Below, piece after piece: positions 36,721-45,976 of a stretch of 64,000 nucleotides of DNA. The stretch comes from Oscillospiraceae bacterium. GTDB lineage: Bacteria > Bacillota > Clostridia > Oscillospirales > Oscillospiraceae. A program made the translations under genes and the position numbers. The DNA is taken from NCBI GenBank assembly GCA_017622995.1, contig JAGAQA010000008.1, positions 38,420-102,419 on the forward strand, written 5' to 3'. The notes beneath the pieces are model-generated. The model saw nothing but the letters and a program-made list of their open reading frames with translations, did no database searches and had not been told where the DNA came from. Within the stretch, counting starts at the first letter, position 1. The number at the start of each line of letters is the position of its first letter.

Positions 36721-36783
36721 ATCCTTTCTTTCCCGGTTGCTGGGCTTTATTCTACCGCAGAAAGGGGACGCATTGCAAGCAGC

Positions 36784-36812
36784 TTGCAATGCTGAAAAAT
36801 TTTTGTTATAAT
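36784..36812 (+). promoter_or_regulatory. Promoter of bcp-yaaA
   Basis: TTGCAA (36784-36789), a 17-base spacer and TATAAT (36807-36812). The -35 box is the right arm of a palindrome CATTGCAAGCAGCTTGCAATG (about 36771-36791), a possible operator. Confidence 0.75.
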
Positions 36813-36845
36813 GCTTTATAATCAAAAGAAAAAGGAGTGCAGATT

Positions 36846-37310
36846 ATGCTGGAAGTTGGAATGAAAGCGCCGGATTTCAGCCTTTTGGATAAGGATGGAA
36901 ATACTGTCCGTCTGTCGGATTTTCAGGGCAAAAAAGTTGTCCTGTATTTCTATCCCAAGGACAATACTCCTGGGTGTACCCGGCAGGCCTGCGCCTTTGC
37001 CGCAAGTTACGAGCAGTTTAAGACACAGGATGCCGCAGTCATCGGGATCAGTAAGGATTCCGTTGCCTCCCACCTGAAATTCGCCCAGAAGTACGACCTG
37101 CCCTTTGTCCTCCTGTCTGACCCGGAGTTGCAGGCGATTCAGGCCTATGGTGTCTGGCAGGAAAAGAAGCTCTACGGCAAGGTGAGCATGGGCGTGGTTC
37201 GCACGACCTACATCATCAACGAACAGGGCATCATCGAAAAGGTCATGCCCAAAGTCAAGCCGGATACCAACGCCGCCGAGATTCTTGCCTATCTGTCAGG
37301 GAATCAGTAA
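36846..37310 (+). CDS. bcp: Thioredoxin-dependent thiol peroxidase (Bcp/PrxQ)
   Basis: A 154-residue atypical 2-Cys peroxiredoxin that reduces hydrogen peroxide and organic peroxides. The active site is YPKDNTPGCTRQACAFA with peroxidatic and resolving cysteines five residues apart, as in the alpha-helix type PrxQ. The ATG at 36846 lies eight bases after AAAGGAG; a GTG at 36837 overlaps that site. yaaA follows three bases after the stop, making a small oxidative-stress operon. Confidence 0.95.
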   Translation: MLEVGMKAPDFSLLDKDGNTVRLSDFQGKKVVLYFYPKDNTPGCTRQACAFAASYEQFKTQDAAVIGISKDSVASHLKFAQKYDLPFVLLSDPELQAIQAYGVWQEKKLYGKVSMGVVRTTYIINEQGIIEKVMPKVKPDTNAAEILAYLSGNQ

Positions 37311-37313
37311 ACC

Positions 37314-38063
37314 ATGAGAATCATCATTTCCCCGGCGAAGAAGATGAAGGTGGATACGGACAGCTTTCCATACCGTGACCTGCCAAAGTTTCTTACGAAT
37401 ACGGAGGAAATCTGCGGTCAGCTCCAGAGCATGTCCTATGAGGAACTGAAAAAGCTCTGGAAATGCAACGACCAAATCGCAGAACTGAATGTCCGGCGGC
37501 TGCGGGATATGGATTTGCTGGGCCGCCTGACCCCGGCGGTGCTGGCCTATGAGGGCATCCAGTATCAGTACATGGCTCCCGGCGTGTTCACGGATCGGGA
37601 ATACGCCTATATTCAGGAGCATCTTCGCATTCTGTCCGGGTTTTACGGCGTTCTGCGACCTTTTGATGGCGTGACACCTTACCGCCTGGAAATGCAGGCA
37701 AAGCTGAAGATAGGGGAGCGCAAAGACCTGTATGCCTATTGGGGGGACCGCCTGGCGCAGACCCTTTGTGCGGAATCCAACTGTATTTTGAATCTGGCGT
37801 CCAGGGAATACAGCATCTGCGTGTCCAAATACCTGCCGGATACGGCCCGATTCATCACCTGTGTCTTCGGCGAAGAAAATGATGGCAAGGTGATTGAAAA
37901 GGGAACCATGTGCAAGATGGCCCGGGGGGAGATGGTGCGCTTCATGGCGCAGTACCAAATCGAAAATCCGGATCAGATCAAGTCTTTTGACCGTCTCAAC
38001 TATCGCTTCGATGAATCCCGTTCGGATGACAGCACATACATTTTCCTTCATGACAGGACATAA
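37314..38063 (+). CDS. yaaA: Peroxide stress protein YaaA (DUF328)
   Basis: A 249-residue protein of the YaaA/DUF328 family, which protects cells from peroxide by limiting free iron. It starts RIIISPAKKMKVDTD and has the conserved FYGVLRPFDGVTPYRLEM and LASREYS segments. It is placed directly behind bcp, so the two functions agree. The family also contains DNA-binding members. It is the last clear core gene before the accessory region. Confidence 0.93.
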   Translation: MRIIISPAKKMKVDTDSFPYRDLPKFLTNTEEICGQLQSMSYEELKKLWKCNDQIAELNVRRLRDMDLLGRLTPAVLAYEGIQYQYMAPGVFTDREYAYIQEHLRILSGFYGVLRPFDGVTPYRLEMQAKLKIGERKDLYAYWGDRLAQTLCAESNCILNLASREYSICVSKYLPDTARFITCVFGEENDGKVIEKGTMCKMARGEMVRFMAQYQIENPDQIKSFDRLNYRFDESRSDDSTYIFLHDRT

Positions 38064-38604
38064 GAAGCTTCAAACCTCGCGAAGGTCTGTGAGACCATCC
38101 GCTTACAAGTTCTGACATTTACGACGTAAATGAGAACAAAAAAAGAACCGAAGAATGGCTACAGGCACTCGGGCTATAATTGCCGTCAGCAGTAACCAAA
38201 TTCAGTTCTATATAGAGAACACCAAATTCTGAGATTGAAGTCAAAGGGGAAATTGTAATTTATCAAAAATTTTTTTTAGATAATCGCGGTAAATTTGCAA
38301 ACAAAAACACCTCCCAATCAGGAGGTTTTTTGCTTGCCACAACAATCCTGAGAAACTGATGTGTGACAAATATTATTGGTGGAGCCGAACCGCTGCCGAT
38401 TTCGGAGGCGTGGGGGCACATTGCAGATGAATCCGATCCCAGCAGCCAACTGGAGGAGGGGATTGAGCAGACCAACCTCCGGAAGCTGCCGCTTTGTCAG
38501 GTGATTGTGCGAAATCCCCTCGGTCAGCTCTGGCTGGTGGGCAAGGATATTTTGCAAGGCCCGCGGAATGGCAGGTGAATGCATACGGCCTCTGAATCAT
38601 TATC
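38064..38604 (+). other. Gene-poor boundary region with a terminator and debris
   Basis: There is no convincing gene. A rho-independent terminator (ACCTCC / GGAGGT with TTTTTT) lies at 38305-38331. A 71-codon frame at 38363-38578 starts with GTG, has no ribosome site and resembles no known N-terminus; it may be debris of the gene whose remains follow at 38605. Composition becomes AT-rich around 38200-38300. This is the likely edge of the accessory region. Confidence 0.5.
38305..38331 (+). terminator. Rho-independent terminator
   Basis: Stem ACCTCC / GGAGGT around CAATCA, followed by T5, downstream of yaaA. Confidence 0.7.
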
Positions 38605-39288
38605 TTGACGGATGGCAATTATGCCAAGTGCTGGGTACGGGAGGATGACGATGTTTTCCTTTATAAGATCGGCAGCAGCCGTTATGAGGTGGAACCGCTG
38701 TCGGAGTTTCCGGCGGCCCAGCTGGCCGCCAAACTCTGCCCCAACTATATGGATTACTATTTAGATTTTTACCGGGGTAAGCTCATTAGTAAGTATCGGC
38801 TGTTCACCTCTGAGGAGCGGGGGCTTGCCAAGGCCGTAGCCACTTTTGGCGAGAAGCGCAACGTTCCCGTTATTCTTGATTGCTTTGACAAGCTTGGCAG
38901 CGGCGATGACTTCCGAAGAATGTGCGTTCTGGGTGCGCTGATTTTCAATCCTGACCGCCATTACGGTAACTTTGGCATTTTGTTTGATACCGAAACCATG
39001 GCTTCGATCTCCATGTGCCCGGTCTTTGATCATAACCGAAGCTTGTTCCCGGATTTGGATCAAGATCAGTTGGAGCGTCCAGACTGGTATATTGAAAAGC
39101 GCAAGTCAATGATCGGTAAGGATTTTCTTATCAACGCCCGTGAACTTATGACACCGGAAATCCGGTCAGACCTGAAGAATCTGCTTGGTTTCCGCTTCCA
39201 CCAACGTGACCGCATTACGGCACCTCAGGAGCGATTGAATGCGCTGAGTGCTATTGTGAATCATCAGATTAAGGCTATCATTGCGTAA
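38605..39288 (+). pseudogene. HipA/CtkA-like kinase, truncated
   Basis: A 227-residue frame matching the C-terminal part of HipA-like Ser/Thr kinases. The catalytic motif is ALIFNPDRHYGNFGILFD (the NxDRHxxN signature) and the metal-binding aspartate follows in CPVFDHNRSLFPD. The frame opens TDGNYAKCWVREDDDVFLYK, the first strands of the kinase, but starts with a TTG without a ribosome site. The usual HipB-type DNA-binding partner is absent. It may be a broken toxin or a short CtkA-like protein; the missing start favours a pseudogene. Confidence 0.65.
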
Positions 39289-39495
39289 ATGTATGTGCCT
39301 ACCGGCAGACACCATAGGTCAACAGAAATAATGCGTTGAATGCAATATTGTGCTTCACGCCGACCTATGATATCCTAAAGATGGAAAGAATAAGTATTGT
39401 TATTTATTTGCTCAAGAGTATAAAATCGGACGCTTCGAAAATTTAGCTGATGGCACAATTGAATATGTAGAAGAACAATTATAACACAAGAAGCG

Positions 39496-39534
39496 AGTCC
39501 GCCTTGATTTTGAGATCAAGGCGGATTCTTTATA
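39496..39534 (+). terminator. Terminator after a decayed frame
   Basis: Stem AGTCCGCCTTGAT / ATCAAGGCGGATT (13 bp, one wobble) followed by CTTTATAT. Confidence 0.65.
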
Positions 39535-39978
39535 TGTTCAAAATATATTGTTCCAAAGAAATTATCTTGTGGTTCCTCTAGAAAAAATTGGAGCATCTGC
39601 CCGGCGGGTATCCAGCTCAAGGATGGGAATTATGTTCAGGCATTTAGCCCTAGCGGAGGCAAGTGGGATTCAGAAAATCATCTATACACGAATGCGCAGT
39701 TCTTATTAAACATCATCCTTGCCCCTAGTCGGATTGGCGGTATGTATTCCTGTTCCAGTTATGAACTGAACGACAGGGGTATCGAATGGTGAAACCGTTC
39801 AATTACATTCCTTTTGAATGTGGATTTCTTTCTAAAGCAAATCAAGATATTTATTGATGGGTGGCTTATGTATTCGTATTGCGACAATGAGGACATAAAG
39901 GAAGAATGCTCTTTTGTGGAGATCACATTAGATTTGATGCATTTTGCTATTAAATGGATACAATTTCGGCTGTTTTCC

Positions 39979-40007
39979 TTGCAAAACTGAATATAGTCTG
40001 ATATAAT
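39979..40007 (+). promoter_or_regulatory. Promoter of the methyltransferase-GHKL operon
   Basis: TTGCAA (39979-39984), a 17-base spacer and consensus TATAAT (40002-40007), giving a leader of about 120 bases. Confidence 0.75.
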
Positions 40008-40134
40008 ATATGTTAATCATTTTGCATTTTTTCATGTAGTTGGTTGAGCTGCGAACAAACCACAGTCAAACCAAATGCGAGAATGTATTTTGTGTAAGCT
40101 CATAATTCCTATAAAAAAGAGGATGGATGAAATT

Positions 40135-41379
40135 ATGAATCTGGCGGAGAAACTTAATCAATATTCTAGAGAGTATTGGGATTTCCAAGATTACCGTAAA
40201 GAAGCCCCCCTGGTTCGATATCCCGCAATTATGGTTGCCCCGATGCAAGAGTGCATTCTCCGCGAAGTGATTAACGCAGATAGGTCGATAAAAAATGTTT
40301 TAGATCCGTTTGTGGGGTCTGGAACTGTTTTGGTCGAAGGTCAAAAACTGGGACTTGATGTTGTTGGAATTGATATCAATCCATTGGCAATCATGTTAAC
40401 ACAAGTTCAATTGGAGGGTGTTCCTGAAGACAAAATTGATAGACATAATGCGGAACTTTTTGCACGTATCGTGATGCTAAATGGCAATGTTGAACACCTA
40501 AACTTTACAAATGTAAAAAAGTGGTTTACAGATGATGTGATTGCTTCGTTGAGCGTTATTAGACAAGCAATCATGGGTGAATGTGATAGCAGAATAAGAA
40601 GGTTTTATTGGTGCTGCTTTGCGGAAACTGTAAAAAAGTACAGTAATACAAGAACATCAACTTTTAAACTACATATTAAAGATGAGGAACACATTGCCTC
40701 TCAGATTGATGATTCAATAGATTTTTTTAAAAACCATGTTATAGATCAATCAAAGCGGTATGCACGTGCTGACACATGCTTGTCTAAGCATTTCCTTGAT
40801 TGTGGGGATTCAAAAGATATTTTGAAAGAAATATCTTCCTGTTCTGTGGATTTGATTTGTACATCACCACCTTATGGTGATAATCATACAACAGTAACAT
40901 ATGGTCAATACTCTATATTGCCTCTTTTGTGGATAGACCCCAGAGATGTTGATTTGTGGAACCCGAACATATTAGAAACATTTACAGCGATAGACTCTCT
41001 AAGTTTGGGTGGACGGGTTAAACGTGGCGATAGCAAGAATTACTCAAAATATGTAGCGGACATTTCTGAGAATAAAAGAAAGAAAATCACCTCATTTTTT
41101 GAAGATTATGAAGCAGTTTTTTCACAATTAGCAAGAGTACTTAAACCGGGAAAACCCATGATACTAACACTTGGTAACCGACGTGTTGATAATCATGAAG
41201 TAGTGTTTGATAAGTTTAATGATGAACTAGCGGCAAAGTACGGTTTGGAAGTTGATTCTACAATTACAAGAAATATTATAGGAAAACGAATGCCCGGTAA
41301 AGTATCAAATCTGAAAGATGTGGGCTCCGTATCTTCAATTAGTACAGAATACATAAAAATATATAGAAAGGCAAAATGA
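40135..41379 (+). CDS. DNA methyltransferase (N4-cytosine/N6-adenine class)
   Basis: A 414-residue SAM-dependent amino-methyltransferase. Motif I is LDPFVGSGTVLVEG at residues 56-69 and the catalytic motif TSPPYGDN starts at residue 243; the SPPY form is commonest in N4-cytosine enzymes. About 180 residues between the motifs probably form the target-recognition part. Two starts are possible, ATG at 40123 and at 40135; the later one has better spacing from AGAGGATGG. It is AT-rich compared with the core, indicating transfer. The next gene, a GHKL ATPase, starts one base after the stop, so the two are cotranscribed. No restriction endonuclease is recognised nearby. Confidence 0.85.
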   Translation: MNLAEKLNQYSREYWDFQDYRKEAPLVRYPAIMVAPMQECILREVINADRSIKNVLDPFVGSGTVLVEGQKLGLDVVGIDINPLAIMLTQVQLEGVPEDKIDRHNAELFARIVMLNGNVEHLNFTNVKKWFTDDVIASLSVIRQAIMGECDSRIRRFYWCCFAETVKKYSNTRTSTFKLHIKDEEHIASQIDDSIDFFKNHVIDQSKRYARADTCLSKHFLDCGDSKDILKEISSCSVDLICTSPPYGDNHTTVTYGQYSILPLLWIDPRDVDLWNPNILETFTAIDSLSLGGRVKRGDSKNYSKYVADISENKRKKITSFFEDYEAVFSQLARVLKPGKPMILTLGNRRVDNHEVVFDKFNDELAAKYGLEVDSTITRNIIGKRMPGKVSNLKDVGSVSSISTEYIKIYRKAK

Positions 41380-41380
41380 T

Positions 41381-43258
41381 ATGGCGGAACAATTCCTATC
41401 CATGAGTGCAAAGGCAATTGCAAAAACTGTTGGTACTGTTGGTAGCCCGTTAGTTGTAATCTCTGAGTTGATAAAAAATGCAGTAGATGCATCAGCTACA
41501 GAAATAAATATCTTTTACGATGCAGAAGGGCGGACAATTACTGTCAGAAATAATCATAAGGGATTTTCTCATGCAGACATTGCTCTTCTGCATGAGCCAG
41601 GCGTTTCAAATAAAAAGACAGGAGAGAATCTTCAAAACGAAGCAGGAATGTTTTTGACAGGTAGCAAAGGACTCGGTTTATTATCTGTTTTTCTGCTGAG
41701 TCAAACTGCGGAAATTAAAACGGTTACAGAAGATCATTGTGTATACATAATTAGGTTGAATAAGGAAAATGGGAGTGTGGATTCTACTGTAACGCAAGAG
41801 AAGTCAGAAGATTTCTACACTGAAGTGATATTAAAAGATGTTGATTACGAAATAATTGCCCTCTTGTCATCTGAAAGTGAAATTAAAAAGTTAAGGCATA
41901 TTTGTACCTATTTGTATAAACCAGAATTACCGTTCCCTAACATGCTTTTGAATATAAAGGGACAAGGAAAAACTCAGATCAATTTTACATGCCCTTTCCC
42001 CAATATGTTATTTGATGTGAATTTTCACTATAATAAATACACACAACAGATTACTTTTCAATGTATTTCTCCAGCCAAAACGGTAAATGAAGATGAGATC
42101 GTTTTTTCTGATTTTTCTTTAGAAGCTCTCCAAGACAAAATGCGCACAGCCTACAAAATTAAAGATACAATACCAACAAGAACGAACGAGACGCCGATGG
42201 TTTCTTTCGAAGATGTGCCATCTTTTGAAGGAAGAATCTTAGTATATGAGAAAAAACTTGCGGGAGAGCGGTTAAAGACATATGGTGCCGGAGTGAATAT
42301 TTATGTGAACGAATACGCGCTATATAACTACCTTGCAGAGGAGAATGACTGGCTAGGATTGGCAGATTATTCGCAGCGTAAAAAAGTAACGCGTTTAAAG
42401 CCTCATAATGTATTTGGATATGTCAACTTCCCCGAATTTGATGAAAGTACTGAGAAGTTGAAGATTTCCAATGAGCGTGCAGATTTCATTCAAGACATGA
42501 CATTCCGCAAACTCATGTACCTAATTAAAGGGGTAATAATGTTTGCGATTTTTAATATTGATGTCGCGGACAAGAATCCAAAGTATAAAGAACATGATAA
42601 GGAACCAGAAACAGGTGATGAAGGCGAGAACGTGGAGGTTGAAGATACCACAACCCCTGCACAACAAGATAGTCAGAATTCTAGTTCAGATGATGGAGGA
42701 TATGGCACAACACGTTTTGATAGCGCAGGAATATCATCTACGCAAGAAAACGGAGATGATGAGCAGCCATATAAACCAGAGGAGGCATATGCTCCAACGC
42801 CAAATGCGAGAAGATGCCTTGAGTTTACTTCTAGTGAGGGAAAAGTAATTGCTGCTCTCAAAGGCACTGACAATTTGGGCGATAAAATCTATGGTCTTGT
42901 TTTTGAGTTGAGCCGTCTTGAAACTGATAAACATCGATATGCTGTTACATGTTTGTATCGTTCACTAATTGAAAGTGCAACAAAAAAATTTGCCTCAAAG
43001 TATAATCAGGTTTCTCTTGAATCAAATAATCTGGAAGCGTCGGTGATATGTGCTTTAAATTATCTTGGAAACCAAATCGGAAAGAATCCTAATGTCTCAG
43101 ACAAAAAAATAAAACAATGCCGCGAGACAGTGAAGAAAAGTAAAATAATAGATATTTTGAACGAATATATACATAATGAAACTGTCCCTGATGCTTTTAA
43201 AATACAAGAGTCTTGGAATACAATGAAAGAATATATAATGATGTGCTTGCTGGCTTAA
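41381..43258 (+). CDS. GHKL (Hsp90/MORC-like) ATPase
   Basis: A 625-residue protein with an N-terminal Bergerat ATPase fold: N box ISELIKNAVDAS (E29, N33), a G1-like NNHKGFS and a G2 loop GSKGLGLLSVF near residue 95. The normal DxGxG is altered here (N57 replaces Asp, H59 replaces the first Gly), which may weaken ATP binding. After a middle part of about 270 residues there is an acidic, Ser/Gln-rich linker (about 410-480), then a helical C-terminal domain (about 490-625) resembling no family I can name. It is directly coupled to the methyltransferase gene, suggesting a two-gene modification/defence module. Confidence 0.75.
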   Translation: MAEQFLSMSAKAIAKTVGTVGSPLVVISELIKNAVDASATEINIFYDAEGRTITVRNNHKGFSHADIALLHEPGVSNKKTGENLQNEAGMFLTGSKGLGLLSVFLLSQTAEIKTVTEDHCVYIIRLNKENGSVDSTVTQEKSEDFYTEVILKDVDYEIIALLSSESEIKKLRHICTYLYKPELPFPNMLLNIKGQGKTQINFTCPFPNMLFDVNFHYNKYTQQITFQCISPAKTVNEDEIVFSDFSLEALQDKMRTAYKIKDTIPTRTNETPMVSFEDVPSFEGRILVYEKKLAGERLKTYGAGVNIYVNEYALYNYLAEENDWLGLADYSQRKKVTRLKPHNVFGYVNFPEFDESTEKLKISNERADFIQDMTFRKLMYLIKGVIMFAIFNIDVADKNPKYKEHDKEPETGDEGENVEVEDTTTPAQQDSQNSSSDDGGYGTTRFDSAGISSTQENGDDEQPYKPEEAYAPTPNARRCLEFTSSEGKVIAALKGTDNLGDKIYGLVFELSRLETDKHRYAVTCLYRSLIESATKKFASKYNQVSLESNNLEASVICALNYLGNQIGKNPNVSDKKIKQCRETVKKSKIIDILNEYIHNETVPDAFKIQESWNTMKEYIMMCLLA

Positions 43259-43448
43259 CAGGCTTAAATATTTAATTATAATACATAGGAATCAGAATAA
43301 GAGCCTCCATTGAGAAGAAACACAGAAACAATAGGCACTGAGGGGTATCTCGGCATCTCCATGGTGAAGTAGCCTGCGAATCTTCAAGTAGGTGGTTTGT
43401 CTGTTTTCAGTACATAGCCATTTGCCTTACTGCAGGAATAGACTATGA

Positions 43449-43475
43449 GCAGGGCACGCTATTCCCGTGCCCTGC
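43449..43475 (-). terminator. Hairpin between the GHKL operon and the small leftward gene
   Basis: A 10-bp stem GCAGGGCACG / CGTGCCCTGC. It lies just after the stop of the leftward gene at 43484 and has no clear T run on either strand. Confidence 0.5.
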
Positions 43476-43483
43476 ATTGAGTA

Positions 43484-43738
43484 TTATAGGTCTTGCAAAT
43501 CCGCAAAAGGAATGTCATTCTCCAGATTATCCCTTGCCAGGTCTATATCAATGATTCCGTGAGCCTTGGAAATGGGCTTTTCATGCCACACTTTCTGATT
43601 TGCGCCGGTTGTTCCCGCGATGATAGGATTTACTTTCTCCTTGCCGCTTTTGGCTTTGCCCTGAATCTGGGGGACAGGGGAAGTCTCATTTCTCGGCCCA
43701 CGGGTCACATCGGGATGCTTCATACCTTTCTTTGCCAT
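43484..43738 (-). CDS. Small conserved hypothetical protein
   Basis: An 84-residue basic protein beginning MAKKGMKHPDVTRGPRNETS, with GKAKSGKEKVNPIIAGT in the middle and an acidic C-terminus. The ATG at 43738 has AGAGGTGAT upstream; the longer in-frame start at 43768 has no such site. Short proteins with this start are, to my knowledge, common in clostridial mobile regions, but no function is known. It shares orientation with the Fic gene (start 44973) and is separated from it by about 140 bases. Confidence 0.6.
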   Translation of the reverse strand: MAKKGMKHPDVTRGPRNETSPVPQIQGKAKSGKEKVNPIIAGTTGANQKVWHEKPISKAHGIIDIDLARDNLENDIPFADLQDL

Positions 43739-43875
43739 AATCATCACCTCTGCGCTAGTATTCCACATTGGGGATGGAGCATTCCTGAACGATAGCAGAT
43801 AGTCGGACAGAGTGAAAATACCGCATATAGCACGAAGAACGCACTGTCTTATTAATGGGCAGTACGTTCTTGTGG

Positions 43876-44973
43876 TTAATTGTAGGGAATATGCTGGTGA
43901 AGGTGGTAGATATAAGGCGCTTTGTTCGTATCTACGGTCAGATACCCTTTCTTGACAAGACTATTCAAAACGCTTCTTGCACCGCTTTCAGACATCTGCA
44001 GAATGCCAGCAGCCTTTTTCGTTGTGATTTCGGCATGGATACCTGTTTTGTTCATCCGTTCCAGCAGCTTTGATTCTGCTTCTGTAAGCGCATTTACAGA
44101 AAGGGCCGCATCGATCAGGCAGCGCTCAAAGGCATCCAGCATATAGGACACAAAGGGGGACAAGTCCAGCCATCTGTCATCGATTCCGTTCAGAACCGTC
44201 TCCGAGTCCGCAAGGCTTCCGTAGTATCCGCTGAGCTGATTGTTGATAGCACTGGACAGCGGCAGATTCTTCATCTTCCGATATCCGCCATGATATAGCT
44301 GGGAAGCATTCAAAATTCTAGCCGCTCTGCCGTTGCCATCACAGAAAGGATGCAGGTACACAAAATAGAAGTGTGCCACAAAGGAACGAACCAGTAAGTC
44401 AGAGTTATCTGCTTCCCGATAAGCAAACCACTGCGTCATCAGCTCTGGCAACTGCTCAGCCTGAGCCGGAACATGAATCACACGCTCCCCGGAACCGATA
44501 TAAACCATACCATCCCGATACAGTTTTCCGCGATGCTCCTCATTTTCGCAGACTCCGTCCACGATCTTCTCCCACAGCCTGCGGATGTTGTTCTCTGTGA
44601 TGGGATGGTTGTAGGCATAGTTGCTGCCGGCGATGGTATTGACAACCATGCGGTCATCCTTGGTTTTGGGATTTTCAAAATGATCCCGTACCCGCTGTAC
44701 CGTGGTTCTCGCACCCTCAATGGTGGCAGAGGACCAGGCATCCAGAAGGATGGTATCTTTTACACCCCGGTGTGCAGGAAGCTGATCATAAAGTGCATCC
44801 AGCTCTGCTGCCTTTTTCCGCAGCGCAGTAACCCCTGTCAGATACAGCTTCTCACCATTCAGACCCAAAAGAGGCAGTTCCATGCGGTCAGTCAATCTCA
44901 TATTCAATTCCTGCTGTGCACCTTCGATGTTGGCTCGCACACGATATTCCAGCTTTTGAATAGTATCCCACAT
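43876..44973 (-). CDS. Fic domain protein with self-inhibitory motif
   Basis: A 365-residue Fic protein, a class that transfers AMP or other phosphate-containing groups to target proteins. The active site is HPFCDGNGRAAR with catalytic H208; an inhibitory motif S82-ATI-E86-G lies N-terminal (class II architecture), so the enzyme controls itself and needs no separate antitoxin. The C-terminal ~70 residues (MNKTGIHAEITTKKAAGILQ onward) form a winged helix, as in SoFic-type proteins. The ATG follows AAGGAGGCG. Promoter TTTACA-17-TAAAAT is at 45006-45034. Confidence 0.93.
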   Translation of the reverse strand: MWDTIQKLEYRVRANIEGAQQELNMRLTDRMELPLLGLNGEKLYLTGVTALRKKAAELDALYDQLPAHRGVKDTILLDAWSSATIEGARTTVQRVRDHFENPKTKDDRMVVNTIAGSNYAYNHPITENNIRRLWEKIVDGVCENEEHRGKLYRDGMVYIGSGERVIHVPAQAEQLPELMTQWFAYREADNSDLLVRSFVAHFYFVYLHPFCDGNGRAARILNASQLYHGGYRKMKNLPLSSAINNQLSGYYGSLADSETVLNGIDDRWLDLSPFVSYMLDAFERCLIDAALSVNALTEAESKLLERMNKTGIHAEITTKKAAGILQMSESGARSVLNSLVKKGYLTVDTNKAPYIYHLHQHIPYN

Positions 44974-45005
44974 AGAAACTACGCCTCCTTTTTAGCGTTG
45001 ATGAT

Positions 45006-45034
45006 ATTTTACCAAAACGATTGGACATTGTAAA
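45006..45034 (-). promoter_or_regulatory. Promoter of the Fic gene
   Basis: On the minus strand, TTTACA (45029-45034), a 17-base spacer and TAAAAT (45006-45011). Confidence 0.7.
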
Positions 45035-45136
45035 CAGTTATCCCAAGATATACATAGTAAAATTCACAATACTTGCCGCATACATAGCCGTCTGCTTCAC
45101 CGCAGGCGGCTAAATCTATTTAAGGAGGAAACCCAA

Positions 45137-45976
45137 ATGGCAAAAACAAAGGTCATTGCCGTTGCCAACCAGAAGGGCGGCGTGGGGAAAAGCACTACGG
45201 TGTATAACCTGGGCGCTGGTCTGGCGATGCAGGGCAAGAAGGTTCTACTGCTGGATGTTGACCCGCAGGGGGACTTAACCAAAATGCTGGGATTGCGAAA
45301 ACCGAATGATTTGCCGCTGACACTGGGCAATGCCATGAACGACATCGTGGCGGGTGTCAGCGGCGGCGATCATCTCGAAATCTGCCATCATCACGAGGGC
45401 TTTGATTTCGTCCCCGGCAACCGTACCCTGTCCGCTGTTGAGGTAGGACTGGTGAATGTCATGAGCCGGGAGACGGTGCTGCGGCAGTATGTGGATCAGA
45501 TCAAAAAAGACTATGATTATGTTCTGCTGGATTGCCGCCCGTCTCTTGGTATGCTGGTCATCAATGCTCTGTCTGCATCGGATTATGTTCTCATTCCAGT
45601 TCAGGCAGAGTATTTTGCTGCCGAAAACATGACGGAACTGGTCAGCACCGTGCAGAACATTAAGCGGCAGATCAACCCCAAGCTGAAGATCGGCGGTGTG
45701 TTTATGACCATGGCCAACGAAACCAATTTCCGCAAGGACATTGTGGCGTCCGTCAAAGCCGCCTACGGCAAGCATCTGTGCTGGCCTTTATCCTGTGCTT
45801 TTTACTGTCTAACAAGGTGGTGCTATTCGCCCGGAGGTATGGAACCACAACACAATTACTGGAGCCGTTTATCTGGACATTTGGCGACAGTGACTCCATT
45901 TTGCTTGCATCCTTACTTTTGGTTTTCCTCTTTTCGGATATGCCCTTCCTTTCCAGCGGGACGCCATTTTACCTGA
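45137..45976 (+). pseudogene. ParA/Soj ATPase, truncated by a fusion junction
   Basis: Residues 1 to about 213 are a ParA-type partition ATPase: VIAVANQKGGVGKSTTVYNL holds the deviant Walker A, LLLDVDPQGDLTKML the A' motif, YDYVLLDCRPSLGML the Walker B region. At about base 45775, after AAYGKHL, the ParA match stops; the frame then runs 67 codons through the start of an ABC permease in the wrong frame. The C-terminal helices, including dimer and DNA contacts, are lost. GGAGGAAAC precedes the ATG, and an 11-bp hairpin (45085-45112) lies in the leader. No ParB is present. Confidence 0.8.

Larger units (their letters stand above)
39289..40134 (+). other. Long non-coding stretch with gene remnants
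   Basis: No intact gene is seen in about 850 bases. An open frame at about 39401-39484 ends FENLADGTIEYVEEQL, and another at 39596-39792 encodes a fragment with IQLKDGNYVQAFSPSGGK and lacks a start. A terminator hairpin lies at 39496-39534. The last part is AT-rich and holds the promoter of the next operon. This looks like insertion and decay scars at the edge of the island. Confidence 0.5.

Noticed and set aside
38363-38578. A 71-residue protein
   Set aside because: GTG start without a ribosome site, no recognisable domain, and it is followed directly by a gene fragment.
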